Source: a bacterium | Lineage (GTDB): Bacteria > DUMJ01 | DNA: 64,000 nt | Reading direction: 5' to 3' | Assembly: GCA_012839925.1 (NCBI GenBank) | Contig: DUMJ01000053.1 | Span: 48,178-112,177, forward strand | In this document: positions 11,237 to 20,989 of the stretch, piece after piece | Numbering within the stretch: the first letter of the stretch is position 1 | Layout of the letters: each line of letters begins with the position of its first letter | Translations under genes and position numbers: made by a program | Notes under the pieces: model-generated | The model's input: only the letters and a program-made list of their open reading frames with translations | The model's database searches: none | What the model was told of the DNA's origin: nothing

Positions 11237-12342
11237 GATATCTTACTCCTCCTCCAGGATTCAGAGATTATCTCCCTGAAGAGGTTGAGAAGATAAGACT
11301 AATAGAAAAGACGATAAGAGAGACCTGTGAATCTTTTGGGTATAGAGAGGTGATAACTCCAACATTAGAGTATGCAGATATCATCTTACTGGGGACCAAT
11401 ATAAAAGATGATACCATACTTTATAAGGTGATAGATAAAGATGGAGCATTATTATCAATTAGACCTGAATTTACCACCTCTATAGCAAGGTTAATCACAA
11501 CCAGATTCAGAGACAAAGATGGACCTTTCAGGTTCTACTATAAAGGTAAGGTCTTCAGAAATATCCCCTTCCAGCCTTTAATGCAAAAGGAATTCAGCCA
11601 GGGGGGAGCAGAACTGATAGGAGAGCCATCACTATCGGGAGATATAGAGATAATAGCTCTTATAGAGGAGATTTTTGAAAGACTAAACCTGGAGGTCTAT
11701 ATAGAGGCGAGCCATGCCAAAATCATTCCCGCCATTATAGATGCCACTCAGGCTCCAATACTCGAGTCCATAAAGAGTGGCGACTTTGTAAGTATAAGGT
11801 CCCATATACGGGACAAAGAGATCCTCTCATTTATAGAGGCTCTTCCATTTTTAAACGGGGGGAAAGAAGTTATAGATAAGGCTTCTAGGTATATAAACTC
11901 CATCCCAATGTTAGAAGAACCTTTAAACCAGCTATCTGAGCTTATATCTAACCTGGAGGAACTGGGATATAACAAGACAAAGATAAACCTTGGCGTAATC
12001 AGAGATTTCGAATACTATACCGGTATAACATTTGAAGGCTACCTGGAGGACCTGGGGTTACCTGTTTTGGGAGGAGGGAGGTATGATGGGTTACTGGAAA
12101 AATTTGGCTTACCGCTACCTGCCACAGGTTTTGCTATAGGGGTAGAGAGAGTAGCTTCCAGAATTAAGCGGGAAGAATCCATCCCTGACCTTCTGATAGG
12201 CTATAGTAAAGACAAATTTAAAGAGGCAATGAGAATAGCAAAGGAGGAGAGGAAAAAAGGTTTAAAGGTAGAGATAATTCTCTCTGACAGAGAGGATGAA
12301 TTAAACATAAAAAAAGGAAGGAAGAAGATATTTATATGTTAG
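11233..12342 (+). CDS. hisZ: ATP phosphoribosyltransferase regulatory subunit
   Basis: HisRS-like: TPPPGFRDYLPEE, IRPEFTTSIARL, GGGRYDGLLEKFGLPLPATGFAIGVER; directly followed by hisG. Confidence 0.9.
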   Translation: MRYLTPPPGFRDYLPEEVEKIRLIEKTIRETCESFGYREVITPTLEYADIILLGTNIKDDTILYKVIDKDGALLSIRPEFTTSIARLITTRFRDKDGPFRFYYKGKVFRNIPFQPLMQKEFSQGGAELIGEPSLSGDIEIIALIEEIFERLNLEVYIEASHAKIIPAIIDATQAPILESIKSGDFVSIRSHIRDKEILSFIEALPFLNGGKEVIDKASRYINSIPMLEEPLNQLSELISNLEELGYNKTKINLGVIRDFEYYTGITFEGYLEDLGLPVLGGGRYDGLLEKFGLPLPATGFAIGVERVASRIKREESIPDLLIGYSKDKFKEAMRIAKEERKKGLKVEIILSDREDELNIKKGRKKIFIC

Positions 12343-12956
12343 CTATAGCATTACCTTCTGGCAGATTAATGGAAGAATGTGTTAAGTTATTGGAAAATTC
12401 GGGAATTTCTTTCCCAAAAGAGATTCTTGAGAGCAGAAGACTATCAGGGATAATTGATAATAAAAAATTTCTTATCTGTAAACCTAAAGATGTACCTATA
12501 TATGTGGAATATGGAACAGCTGATATTGGAATGGTGGGAAAGGATATACTCTTAGAAGAAAACACTCAGGTATATGAACTGTATGATTTAGGAATTGGAA
12601 GGTGCCGGATAGTTGTTGCCATACCAAATAGCCTGGAGCCTGAAGAAATATTCTTCAGAGGAGATATCATCAGAGTAGCTACCAAATATCCTAGGATAGC
12701 AAGAGATTTTTTTAACAGAAGGGGGATCTCAATAGAAATCCTTAATCTCAGTGGTTCTATAGAACTTGCACCAGTTACCGGTATAGCAGATGTCATAGTC
12801 GATATTGTTTCTACAGGGAGAACACTGAAGGAAAATAACCTGAGGGTATGGGAGGAGATAGCCTACTCCTCTGCCAGACTTATAGCCAATAGAGCCAGCT
12901 TACATATAAAAGCAGATGAGATAGAAGATTTACTGAATAAGCTAAAGAGGGGTTAG
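12336..12956 (+). CDS. hisG: ATP phosphoribosyltransferase catalytic subunit (short form)
   Basis: 206 aa; LAIALPSGRLMEECVKLLE, VEYGTADIGMVGKDIL, GIADVIVDIVSTGRTLKENNL. Confidence 0.95.
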   Translation: MLAIALPSGRLMEECVKLLENSGISFPKEILESRRLSGIIDNKKFLICKPKDVPIYVEYGTADIGMVGKDILLEENTQVYELYDLGIGRCRIVVAIPNSLEPEEIFFRGDIIRVATKYPRIARDFFNRRGISIEILNLSGSIELAPVTGIADVIVDIVSTGRTLKENNLRVWEEIAYSSARLIANRASLHIKADEIEDLLNKLKRG

Positions 12957-14806
12957 CCTGTCTTTGTAACCCCTTCTACCTCTGCAGCAAACTGACTCAT
13001 ATAGAGGTTATAGTAGAAACCTTTCTTCTCCAGTAGTTCTCTGTGGGTCCCTCTCTCAATAATTTCTCCATCATTTATTACCAGTATCATATCCGCATTG
13101 CGTATGGTACTGAGACGATGAGCAATAACAAAACTGGTACGCCCCTCCATAAGATTTAACATGGCAGCTTGTATATACTTCTCAGTCCTTGTGTCTATGT
13201 TACTGGTAGCCTCATCAAGTATAAGTATAGCTGGATCAGCCAGTATAGCTCTTGCTATGGCAAGTAGCTGTCTCTGCCCCTGACTTAAATTCTCACCACC
13301 ATCCGAAAGGACAGTATCATAGCCATGGGGTAATCTCAGGATAAAATGTTCTGCATGGGCAAGTCGTGCTGCCATCTTAACTTCCTCATCGGTAGCGGAT
13401 AAACGTCCATATCTTATATTCTCCTTCACAGAATCGGAAAAAAGATACGTGTCTTGAAGAACTATACCAAGTAAAGAACGCAGACAGCTTCTCTTTATTC
13501 TTCGTATATCTATCCCATCTATCAAAATAGATCCGCTATCCACATCATAAAATCGCGTCAATAGATTAACCATTGTGGTCTTACCGGCCCCAGTTGGACC
13601 GACCAGGGCTATTGTTTGCCCGGGCTTCGCATGAAAAGTCACATTCTTCAATACAGGAACCCCTTCTTTATAAGAAAAGCAAACATTCCTGAATTCAACA
13701 TCCCCTTTAACATCTTTAAGCTCCACAGCATCTGGCAAATCAGCAGGTTCAGGAGATTCATCCATAACTTTAAATACCCTCTCTGCACTGGCCATAGCAG
13801 ATTGCAACATATTGAATTGATTCGCCAGCTCATTGATAGGACGGGTAAACTGTCTTGAATATGTTATAAAACTGGCTATTGTCCCAACAGTTATTATATT
13901 CTGAACAGTAAACCAGCCACCAAAACCAGCTATAAGGGCAAAACTGAGGTTATTAAGGACATTCATCAATGGACCCATCACACCGGAGTAAATCTGAGCT
14001 TTAGTTCCAACTTCTCTCAATTCTCTATTGATATTGCCGAAACGTTCTATCTCTTTCCTCTCTCTGGAAAAAACCTTTACAACCTTAAGCCCAGAGATAT
14101 TTTCTTCGATAAGTCCATTAAGTTTTCCCAAAATAGTCTGGTTGGAGAAGAAGTACTCTCTTGTATGGCGAGAGATAAAACTGGTAACCAGAAGAGTAAA
14201 CGGGATAGTCGCCATACTTATCAGAGTAAGCATTGGACTTAACCTTAACATTACTAATAATGTACCTGTCAAAGTAACGATACTGGAAAAAACCTGCGTT
14301 ATGCTCGTATTTAAAGACATATTTACGGTATCTATATCATTCGTTAACCTGCTCATCAAATCTCCATGCTGGCTGCTATCAAAAAATCGCAGGGGCAAAC
14401 TCTGCAGTTTTCCAAAAAGGTCTTTTCTCAACTGAAGGACTATCTTCTGAACTGTAGTTATATTAAGATATCCCTGAAGCCATATAAATAAAGAATTAGC
14501 AATATGGATAGAGATCATAAGGACTATAAGTGAGAATAAACCTTTAAAATCTTTCGGTATTATATACTGGTCTATCGCTCTCCCTATAAGATAGGGATTT
14601 ATCAACGATAAAAGAGCAGTTACAAATACTATGATAAATATCAAGAAAAATCTAAGCCTGTACTGTTTTATATATCCCCATAATCTCTTCAAGGTTCCAA
14701 GTGGATCCTCTGGCTTTACTTTGGAAAACATGGAGTGTGGACCCCCAGGTCCTCCTCTAAAACCAGGATTATGTACCGCAGGTCTCTCTTCTCTACGATC
14801 AGGCAT
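12953..14806 (-). CDS. ABC transporter, fused TMD-NBD exporter half (consensus Walker B Glu)
   Basis: Walker A GPTGAGKTT, signature LSQGQRQ, Walker B ILILDEATSNID, H-loop IAHRLST. Confidence 0.93.
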   Translation of the reverse strand: MPDRREERPAVHNPGFRGGPGGPHSMFSKVKPEDPLGTLKRLWGYIKQYRLRFFLIFIIVFVTALLSLINPYLIGRAIDQYIIPKDFKGLFSLIVLMISIHIANSLFIWLQGYLNITTVQKIVLQLRKDLFGKLQSLPLRFFDSSQHGDLMSRLTNDIDTVNMSLNTSITQVFSSIVTLTGTLLVMLRLSPMLTLISMATIPFTLLVTSFISRHTREYFFSNQTILGKLNGLIEENISGLKVVKVFSRERKEIERFGNINRELREVGTKAQIYSGVMGPLMNVLNNLSFALIAGFGGWFTVQNIITVGTIASFITYSRQFTRPINELANQFNMLQSAMASAERVFKVMDESPEPADLPDAVELKDVKGDVEFRNVCFSYKEGVPVLKNVTFHAKPGQTIALVGPTGAGKTTMVNLLTRFYDVDSGSILIDGIDIRRIKRSCLRSLLGIVLQDTYLFSDSVKENIRYGRLSATDEEVKMAARLAHAEHFILRLPHGYDTVLSDGGENLSQGQRQLLAIARAILADPAILILDEATSNIDTRTEKYIQAAMLNLMEGRTSFVIAHRLSTIRNADMILVINDGEIIERGTHRELLEKKGFYYNLYMSQFAAEVEGVTKTG

Positions 14807-16532
14807 CGATTACAGCCTCCTCTCCTATCTGTGATTTATAGATATCCTGATAAATAGGGCAAGTCACCAGAAGTTCAGAATGAGTCCCCTGAGCTATAAG
14901 TCTTCCGTCATCGAGCACCAGTATCTTATCAGCATTCATAACAGTACTTATTCTCTGAGCTATTATAAAGGTAGTACATCTACTTATACTCTTTAATCCT
15001 CTCAAGATTCTCCGTTCAGTAGCCAGGTCGACCGCACTCGTACAGTCGTCCAGAATCAGTATAACTGGCTTTTTTATAAGAGCCCTGGCTATCGCTATTC
15101 TCTGTTTTTGCCCACCAGATAAATCTACCCCACGCTGTCCAATCTGAGTATCATATCCGTCAGGGAAGCTCATTATAAAATCATGAGCCTGCGCTATCTT
15201 CGCTATCTCTATAACCTCTTCATCTGTAGCAAACTCATTCCCCCAGAGAATATTCTCTTTAATAGTACCTGAGAATAGTATAGTTTCCTGGAGGACTATA
15301 CTTATAGAGGACCTCAATATATCAATATCAATCTCTCTGACATCTCTTCCATCTATCAGTATCCTCCCCCTTGTAACATCATATAATCTGGGTATAAGAC
15401 TGACCAAAGTGGACTTTCCTGAACCAGTAGTACCTATTATAGCTACTGTTTCTCCAGGATAAGCGGTAAAAGATACATCTTCAAGGACAGGGTCTTCTCC
15501 CGTTCCATCATAACTAAAGGATACGTCTTCAAATATAACCTCACCTTCAGTGATGGGGTTAGTGTCTGGATTCGCCGGATTTTCTATATCCACCTCAGTA
15601 TCCAGCACTTCACTAACTCTTTTAGCAGAAGCGCTGGCTCTGCTTATAAATATAAATATATTCCCTATCATCATCAGTGAGAATAGAATTTGAGTAAGAT
15701 AATTGATAAAAGCCATTATTTCACCAACATGCATATTCTCTCTGGCCACTAAAAGACCGCCAAACCACAAAACAGCAACAACACTTAAATTCATCACCAG
15801 CATTATAAATGGCATAAGAGTTATTATCGGCATAAACGCTCTTATAGAGGTATTCATAAGGTCCTCATTGGCAGAGTTAAATCTACTTTTTTCCATATCC
15901 TCACGGACAAAAGCCTTCACCACTCTTATTCCAGCCAGATTTTCTCTTATAACTGCGTTAACTCTATCTATCTTTTGTTGCATTATGGTAAACAGTGGAA
16001 ATCCCTTCTTCATAAGGTATAAAAATGCGATTATCTGAAGTGGTATAGCAATAAAAAGAATGGTGGATAATCTACTGTTAATAGATACAGCCATAAGAAT
16101 TCCACCCAGAAAAAGGAGAGGAGCCCTAACCACAATTCTCAGAGACATCAATACGAGCTGTTGAAGTTGAGTTATATCGTTGGTGAGACGAGTTATAAGG
16201 GTTGAAGGCTTAAATCTATCCAGATTTGAGAATGAAAAGGACTGAATCTTTCTGAATACTGCAGAACGCAGGTCCGCTCCAAATCCCTGGCTGGCAATAC
16301 TTGATGCTATAGTACAACCTACTCCACCGATCATACCTATAAATGCCACCCCGACCATCAACAAGCCTGTCCTTATAATCAGATCAATGTCTCCTTTTGC
16401 AATTCCATCATCAACAATCTTTGCCAGTAATGTAGGTTGGGATAGATCACATACAACCTCTATAACCATAAGTAATGGAGCTAAAATAACCATTTTCCAG
16501 TATGGTTTTAGATAAACCAGTAACCTCTTCAC
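14799..16532 (-). CDS. ABC transporter, fused TMD-NBD exporter half (degenerate Walker B Asp)
   Basis: Walker A GTTGSGKST, signature LSGGQKQ, Walker B ILILDDCTSAVD, H-loop position IIAQRIST. Confidence 0.93.
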   Translation of the reverse strand: MKRLLVYLKPYWKMVILAPLLMVIEVVCDLSQPTLLAKIVDDGIAKGDIDLIIRTGLLMVGVAFIGMIGGVGCTIASSIASQGFGADLRSAVFRKIQSFSFSNLDRFKPSTLITRLTNDITQLQQLVLMSLRIVVRAPLLFLGGILMAVSINSRLSTILFIAIPLQIIAFLYLMKKGFPLFTIMQQKIDRVNAVIRENLAGIRVVKAFVREDMEKSRFNSANEDLMNTSIRAFMPIITLMPFIMLVMNLSVVAVLWFGGLLVARENMHVGEIMAFINYLTQILFSLMMIGNIFIFISRASASAKRVSEVLDTEVDIENPANPDTNPITEGEVIFEDVSFSYDGTGEDPVLEDVSFTAYPGETVAIIGTTGSGKSTLVSLIPRLYDVTRGRILIDGRDVREIDIDILRSSISIVLQETILFSGTIKENILWGNEFATDEEVIEIAKIAQAHDFIMSFPDGYDTQIGQRGVDLSGGQKQRIAIARALIKKPVILILDDCTSAVDLATERRILRGLKSISRCTTFIIAQRISTVMNADKILVLDDGRLIAQGTHSELLVTCPIYQDIYKSQIGEEAVIDA

Positions 16533-17023
16533 TTCTTACCTCCAGTTATTATTTCGACGGATGACAAATTTTCTTCCTTCCTGTTAACCTCTCTCAGATT
16601 ATCCCTTATCTGGATAAAGAATCTCCTGAGCAAAATCTTCTCTTCAAAAGTAAAACCGGCAAAACATTCATCTTCCAGCATCTTATCTATTTCTTCTATA
16701 CCTTTCTTTAAACCCCTTCCCTTTTCTGTAAGGTATACACGGGAAACTCGCATATCTCTAGGATCAGTCTCTCTTCTCAGTAAGCCTGCCTTTTCCATCC
16801 TTCCAAGCGTTACAGTTACTGTGGATGGTCTAAGCTTTAATGATTCTGCTATATCCTTTTGCGTTAAGCCATCCTTTTCCCATAAAAGTTCCAGAATCTG
16901 TGGCTGCCCCTTATAGATACCAATTTTACTCAGAAGATGATGATGCCTTATAAAATGCTCTCTTATCACCTGCCATAACAATGAGCCCAAAGAAGTATCA
17001 TCTTTATTATCCTTACAAACCAT
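16529..17023 (-). CDS. MarR-family transcriptional regulator
   Basis: 164 aa winged-helix; LTQKDIAESLKLRPSTVTVTLGRMEKAGLLRRETDPRDMRVSRVYLTEKG. Confidence 0.92.
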   Translation of the reverse strand: MVCKDNKDDTSLGSLLWQVIREHFIRHHHLLSKIGIYKGQPQILELLWEKDGLTQKDIAESLKLRPSTVTVTLGRMEKAGLLRRETDPRDMRVSRVYLTEKGRGLKKGIEEIDKMLEDECFAGFTFEEKILLRRFFIQIRDNLREVNRKEENLSSVEIITGGKK

Positions 17024-17034
17024 ATATCATCTCC

Positions 17035-17058
17035 TATTATTTAGATGGCTAAATAATA
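17035..17058. promoter_or_regulatory. perfect palindrome, predicted MarR operator over the marR promoter -10
   Basis: TATTATTTAG-ATGG-CTAAATAATA; overlaps minus-strand -10 TATTAT (17053-17058) with -35 TTGACA at 17077-17082, 18-nt spacer. Confidence 0.75.
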
Positions 17059-17149
17059 TCACAAAGATATTATGGGTGTCAATAGTGTCTAAAGATAGAG
17101 AAATAGAAGGATAAGAAGAATATGTCTCTTATTATTTTTTGTTAGACGT

Positions 17150-18160
17150 CTATATACTGGAATCTTCTACTAGAGCATTTAGTAGCTTAACAGCATTTTC
17201 TGCATCATCTATATCTATCATCTCACAGGGAGAATGTACATATCTGCAAGGTATGGATAGAGTTCCACTTACGATACCAGCAGAGGTCCTCTGAAGTGCC
17301 GCTGCATTCGTTCCCCCAAATATCAATATCTCAATCTGATAGGGTATGTTATTGGCTTCCGCAATATTCCTGAGTTTATCCACAACTCTCCTGTCGCTTA
17401 TGGAAGCACTGTCCTTAATCTTTATACATGGTCCTTTACCCAATTCTATAGACATCCTCTTATAGCCTTTAGGTGTATCAGACCAGGCGGTAACATCCAG
17501 TGCTATAGCCATTTCAGGGTTTATATTAAATGCCACAACACTGGCACCGACAAGTCCCATCTCTTCCTGGACAGAAAAAGTCCCGTAAAGTGTATGGTAT
17601 GGATCAGACCTCTTTATAGCTTCTATAAGGACTGCGCAACCTATCCTATCATCCATAGCCTTTGAAACAAGTCTTTTACCAAGGTCTACAAATTCCGCAG
17701 AATAAACACCAAATGTTCCAACAGGGACTAATCTTTCAGCTTCCTCCTTTGTCCTGGCTCCTATATCTACAAAGACCTTATCGAAATTAAGCTCTTTTAA
17801 GTTTTTCTGTAAATCAGAATTAGTTTCCCCTTCTACTCCGATAACCCCTTTAATTCCAACATCGAGGAATAAAATCCTGCCTCCCATAAGATTATAAGGA
17901 GATACCCCACCAACCGGTTCTATCCTTATAAACCCTTTATCGTCTATATATGAAGCTACCACACCTATCTCGTCCATATGAGCATCCAGGAGAATCTTTT
18001 TATCCGTCTTTCCCCTCTTCCATACAACGAGATTACCCAACCTGTCAACTTCATATCCATCTATATAACCATCCAGCTCCTTAAGAATAACCTCACGTAT
18101 ATTAGATTCCCTTCCACTTGGGGAATTTGTCTCTGTAAGTTTCTTAATAAGTTCCTTCAT
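17150..18160 (-). CDS. M42 family metallopeptidase (aminopeptidase/TET-like)
   Basis: 336 aa; LLDAHMDEIG, AMDDRIGCAVL, VQEEMGLVGA, YVHSPCEMID. Confidence 0.93.
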   Translation of the reverse strand: MKELIKKLTETNSPSGRESNIREVILKELDGYIDGYEVDRLGNLVVWKRGKTDKKILLDAHMDEIGVVASYIDDKGFIRIEPVGGVSPYNLMGGRILFLDVGIKGVIGVEGETNSDLQKNLKELNFDKVFVDIGARTKEEAERLVPVGTFGVYSAEFVDLGKRLVSKAMDDRIGCAVLIEAIKRSDPYHTLYGTFSVQEEMGLVGASVVAFNINPEMAIALDVTAWSDTPKGYKRMSIELGKGPCIKIKDSASISDRRVVDKLRNIAEANNIPYQIEILIFGGTNAAALQRTSAGIVSGTLSIPCRYVHSPCEMIDIDDAENAVKLLNALVEDSSI

Positions 18161-19167
18161 AATTGAACCTCCTTGGTCAAAAGTATGGAGATAAGTCTAA
18201 GAGTATTATTATAATCTTCCAGATTTAGAACAGACATTGGAGAGTGGATATATCTTGCAGGTATAGAAATAACAGCAGATGGAATCCCTGCCAAAGTAGT
18301 GGCAATCCTCCTGGCATCTGTTCCTCCAGCTGTCCTCCTCTTAATCTGATACGGTATATTATGCTCTTTGGCAGTATCTATTATCCACTTGAAAAGCCTC
18401 TCATCGATTACATATCCACTATGCGCAAATGTTATAGCAGGACCCTTCCCTAACTCTGTAGACCTTCTGTAGGATGAGAACTCTGGATTATCTCCAGATG
18501 TCGTAGTCTCTACCACTATAGAAAAGTCAGGATTTATCTTTTCGGCAGAGATACCTGCCCCTCTTAGACCAAGCTCTTCCTGGACAGAAAAGACAAAATA
18601 AGTATCATAATATAATTCTATATCATTATTAATGATATCTATCAGAACAGAACAGCCCCCTCTATTATCTAAAGCCTTACCAGAGAACCAGTCTCCATGA
18701 ACCATAGGTTCTACTGAAAAGGCTACAAAATCACCTATCCTGACCTTACCTTCCGCATCCGACTTCTTAGTTACACCTATATCCACCTTTATCTCATCCA
18801 TCTTTGGTGGTGTATAGACATCTCCTCTCTGGAGATGAATTGCCTTATAACCTATAACCCCAGGGATTTCTTTTTCCCCAACTGTTACTCTTTTCCCAAC
18901 AACAACCTTTGGATCTATTCCTCCCAGAGGCATAATACAAAGTTTTCCGTCATCCTCTATATTCGATACTATAAAACCAACCTCATCCATATGCGCACAC
19001 AGCATAATCCTCTTATCTGTCTTTCCTTCTTTTCTGGCTATAAGGTTCCCAAGCACATCTTCCTCTATATGAGAAACTCTATCTTTTATCTTATCCTTTA
19101 TAAACTCTCTAACCCTCTTTTCATAACCAGAAACCCCACTAAGTTCTGTCAACTCTTTCAGATACAA
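18157..19167 (-). CDS. M42 family metallopeptidase
   Basis: 336 aa; LCAHMDEVGF, ALDNRGGCSVL, VQEELGLRGA, YIHSPMSVL. Confidence 0.93.
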   Translation of the reverse strand: MYLKELTELSGVSGYEKRVREFIKDKIKDRVSHIEEDVLGNLIARKEGKTDKRIMLCAHMDEVGFIVSNIEDDGKLCIMPLGGIDPKVVVGKRVTVGEKEIPGVIGYKAIHLQRGDVYTPPKMDEIKVDIGVTKKSDAEGKVRIGDFVAFSVEPMVHGDWFSGKALDNRGGCSVLIDIINNDIELYYDTYFVFSVQEELGLRGAGISAEKINPDFSIVVETTTSGDNPEFSSYRRSTELGKGPAITFAHSGYVIDERLFKWIIDTAKEHNIPYQIKRRTAGGTDARRIATTLAGIPSAVISIPARYIHSPMSVLNLEDYNNTLRLISILLTKEVQL

Positions 19168-19169
19168 AG

Positions 19170-20180
19170 CTATTCGCCTCCTCTAGCCAGGAAATAACTG
19201 AGGAGCCTGGCTGTCTCTTCTATATCTCTTATGTTAACCACCTCATAGGGGGTATGCATATATCTTAAAGGAAGAGAGAGAAGCAGAGTTGGTATTCCAC
19301 CTCTGGTAATCTGTATAAGGTCAGTATCTGTTCCACTCCTTCCATTTATAGGTTCCAGCTGATAACTGACAGATATCTTATCTGCTAAATTCTTCAGCTT
19401 CTCAAGGTATCCATAATCAATTACAGGTCCTACACCCAGAGCAGGACCTTTCCCGGTCTCTATCTTTGGCATAGATGGAATAGAAATATCTCCATGAGTA
19501 ACATCCAGAACTATAGATAAATCAGGTTTTAATCTATATGCAGAAGTTTTTGCGCCAGGACTTCCATCCTCTTCTCTTATATTAAAGACAAAAAATAAGT
19601 CCGACTTAGAGGTAAAATTATTCGAAAGCTCTAACGTATAGAGTAAAGTAGCGCAACTTGCCCTGTTATCAAGAGCTTTCCCGGTAAAGTATTTTTCAGA
19701 TAGAGAAAATGGCTTCGATGAGAACACTCCTATATCCCCTGTATTTACCCTCTCTCCTCCCTCAACCACATCCAGAAACAGGTCATCTAAAGATGGAACC
19801 TTCTCTCTACCCTCATCTGTTTGTAAATGAGGTTCTATCATACCAACAATCCCCCAGGCTATATCCCCATCTCTGGTATATATCTTCAGCCTTTGAGATA
19901 TTATAGCCTTTGGATCTATTCCACCAATAGTAGAGAATCTCCAATAGTTACCCTCTTCTCTCCTGGTAAGAACAAACCCTATCTCATCTGCATGGGCAAA
20001 AAGTGCTATCTTTTTCCCTTTTCCCTCCTTTCTCACGATAAAATTTCCCAGGATGTCAACTTCGGTAAAAACCCCAGGGATCATCCCAGCTTCTTTTCTC
20101 ATACATTCTATTACATCCCTTTCATAACCGGATGGTCCATCAATTGAAGAAAGTCTCTCTAAAAGATCAGTTAACACCAA
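19170..20180 (-). CDS. M42 family metallopeptidase
   Basis: 336 aa; LFAHADEIGF, ALDNRASCATL, NIREEDGSPGA, YMHTPYEVV. Confidence 0.9.
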   Translation of the reverse strand: MVLTDLLERLSSIDGPSGYERDVIECMRKEAGMIPGVFTEVDILGNFIVRKEGKGKKIALFAHADEIGFVLTRREEGNYWRFSTIGGIDPKAIISQRLKIYTRDGDIAWGIVGMIEPHLQTDEGREKVPSLDDLFLDVVEGGERVNTGDIGVFSSKPFSLSEKYFTGKALDNRASCATLLYTLELSNNFTSKSDLFFVFNIREEDGSPGAKTSAYRLKPDLSIVLDVTHGDISIPSMPKIETGKGPALGVGPVIDYGYLEKLKNLADKISVSYQLEPINGRSGTDTDLIQITRGGIPTLLLSLPLRYMHTPYEVVNIRDIEETARLLSYFLARGGE

Positions 20181-20249
20181 TTTAGCCTCCTAGACTCTTT
20201 CAGTAATGAATTCTTATCTTCACATAAAATTTTTCTCTAATTATCTCTA

Positions 20250-20279
20250 ATTATACAAATTTCTATTTATTAAATTCAA
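20250..20279 (-). promoter_or_regulatory. promoter for the M42 operon
   Basis: Minus strand TTGAAT (20274-20279) - 18 nt - TATAAT (20250-20255). Confidence 0.55.
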
Positions 20280-20293
20280 TAGCAGATTCTATC

Positions 20294-20322
20294 TTGATTT
20301 TACCAGTTATTTATGGTATTAT
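20294..20322 (+). promoter_or_regulatory. promoter for the RHH/PIN pair
   Basis: TTGATT (20294-20299) - 17 nt - TATTAT (20317-20322). Confidence 0.55.
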
Positions 20323-20351
20323 TTTTTCATACTAAAATAAGGAGGGATGAA

Positions 20352-20588
20352 ATGTCTAGGGTTGTAAAAAGGACGATATCACTCCCCTATGATCTATCTC
20401 TTGAGGTTGAAAGGATAGCAAAGGATGAAGGTAAAACTGTAAGTGCTGTTATTCAAGAAGCTCTAAGGATACTTTCTAAGAAGAGACTGGAAGAGGAGTT
20501 TTATGAAATTCAGGGATATTGGAGTAAAAAGGCAAAAGAAAAGGGGATTATTACTGAGGAAGATCTGGAAAGGTATCTTAATGAATGA
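20352..20588 (+). CDS. ribbon-helix-helix (CopG/Arc-like) antitoxin
   Basis: KRTISLPYDLSLEVERIAKDEGKTVSAVIQEALR; ATG at 20352 follows AGGAGGG. Track start 20313 overlaps the predicted promoter. Confidence 0.82.
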   Translation: MSRVVKRTISLPYDLSLEVERIAKDEGKTVSAVIQEALRILSKKRLEEEFYEIQGYWSKKAKEKGIITEEDLERYLNE

Positions 20589-20977
20589 GAGTAGTATTCG
20601 ATACAAATATCTATATTTCTGCCCTTGTTATTCCGGGTAGTCAGGGAGAGAAGGCGATATTGAAAGTCATAAGGGAGGAAGACTTACTTATAATCTCACA
20701 GGAAATAATAGATGAGCTGATAAGGGTACTCGTTAAAAAATTCAGCAGGAACAGAGAAGCTATAAGTAGGACTATACTTTACCTTAAAAGTATTGCAGAG
20801 GTTGTAACACCAGTAGAGAAAATTAATATTTTTGAAGATGAGCCTGATAACAGGATAATTGAGTGTGCATTATCAGGGAAAGCAGATGCTATAGTTACTA
20901 GAGATAAGAGAATGCTGGAAATTAAAGAGTATAAAGAGATAAAAATTATAAGTCTGAGAGAATATCTGTCCATATAA
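20585..20977 (+). CDS. PIN-domain toxin (COG1569-like)
   Basis: RVVFDTNIYISALVIPGSQGEKAI, EDEPDNRIIECALSGKADAIVTRDKRML; 4-nt overlap with the antitoxin. Confidence 0.88.
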   Translation: MRVVFDTNIYISALVIPGSQGEKAILKVIREEDLLIISQEIIDELIRVLVKKFSRNREAISRTILYLKSIAEVVTPVEKINIFEDEPDNRIIECALSGKADAIVTRDKRMLEIKEYKEIKIISLREYLSI

Positions 20978-20989
20978 ACTAGAATTTTA

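Noticed and set aside
17035-17058. Palindrome as transposon end or CRISPR-like repeat
   Set aside because: Single copy seen, no transposase or repeat array; position over a promoter fits an operator.
17150-20180. Recent triplication of the M42 gene
   Set aside because: Identical length only; protein sequences differ widely and no nucleotide repeats are visible, so these are ancient paralogs.
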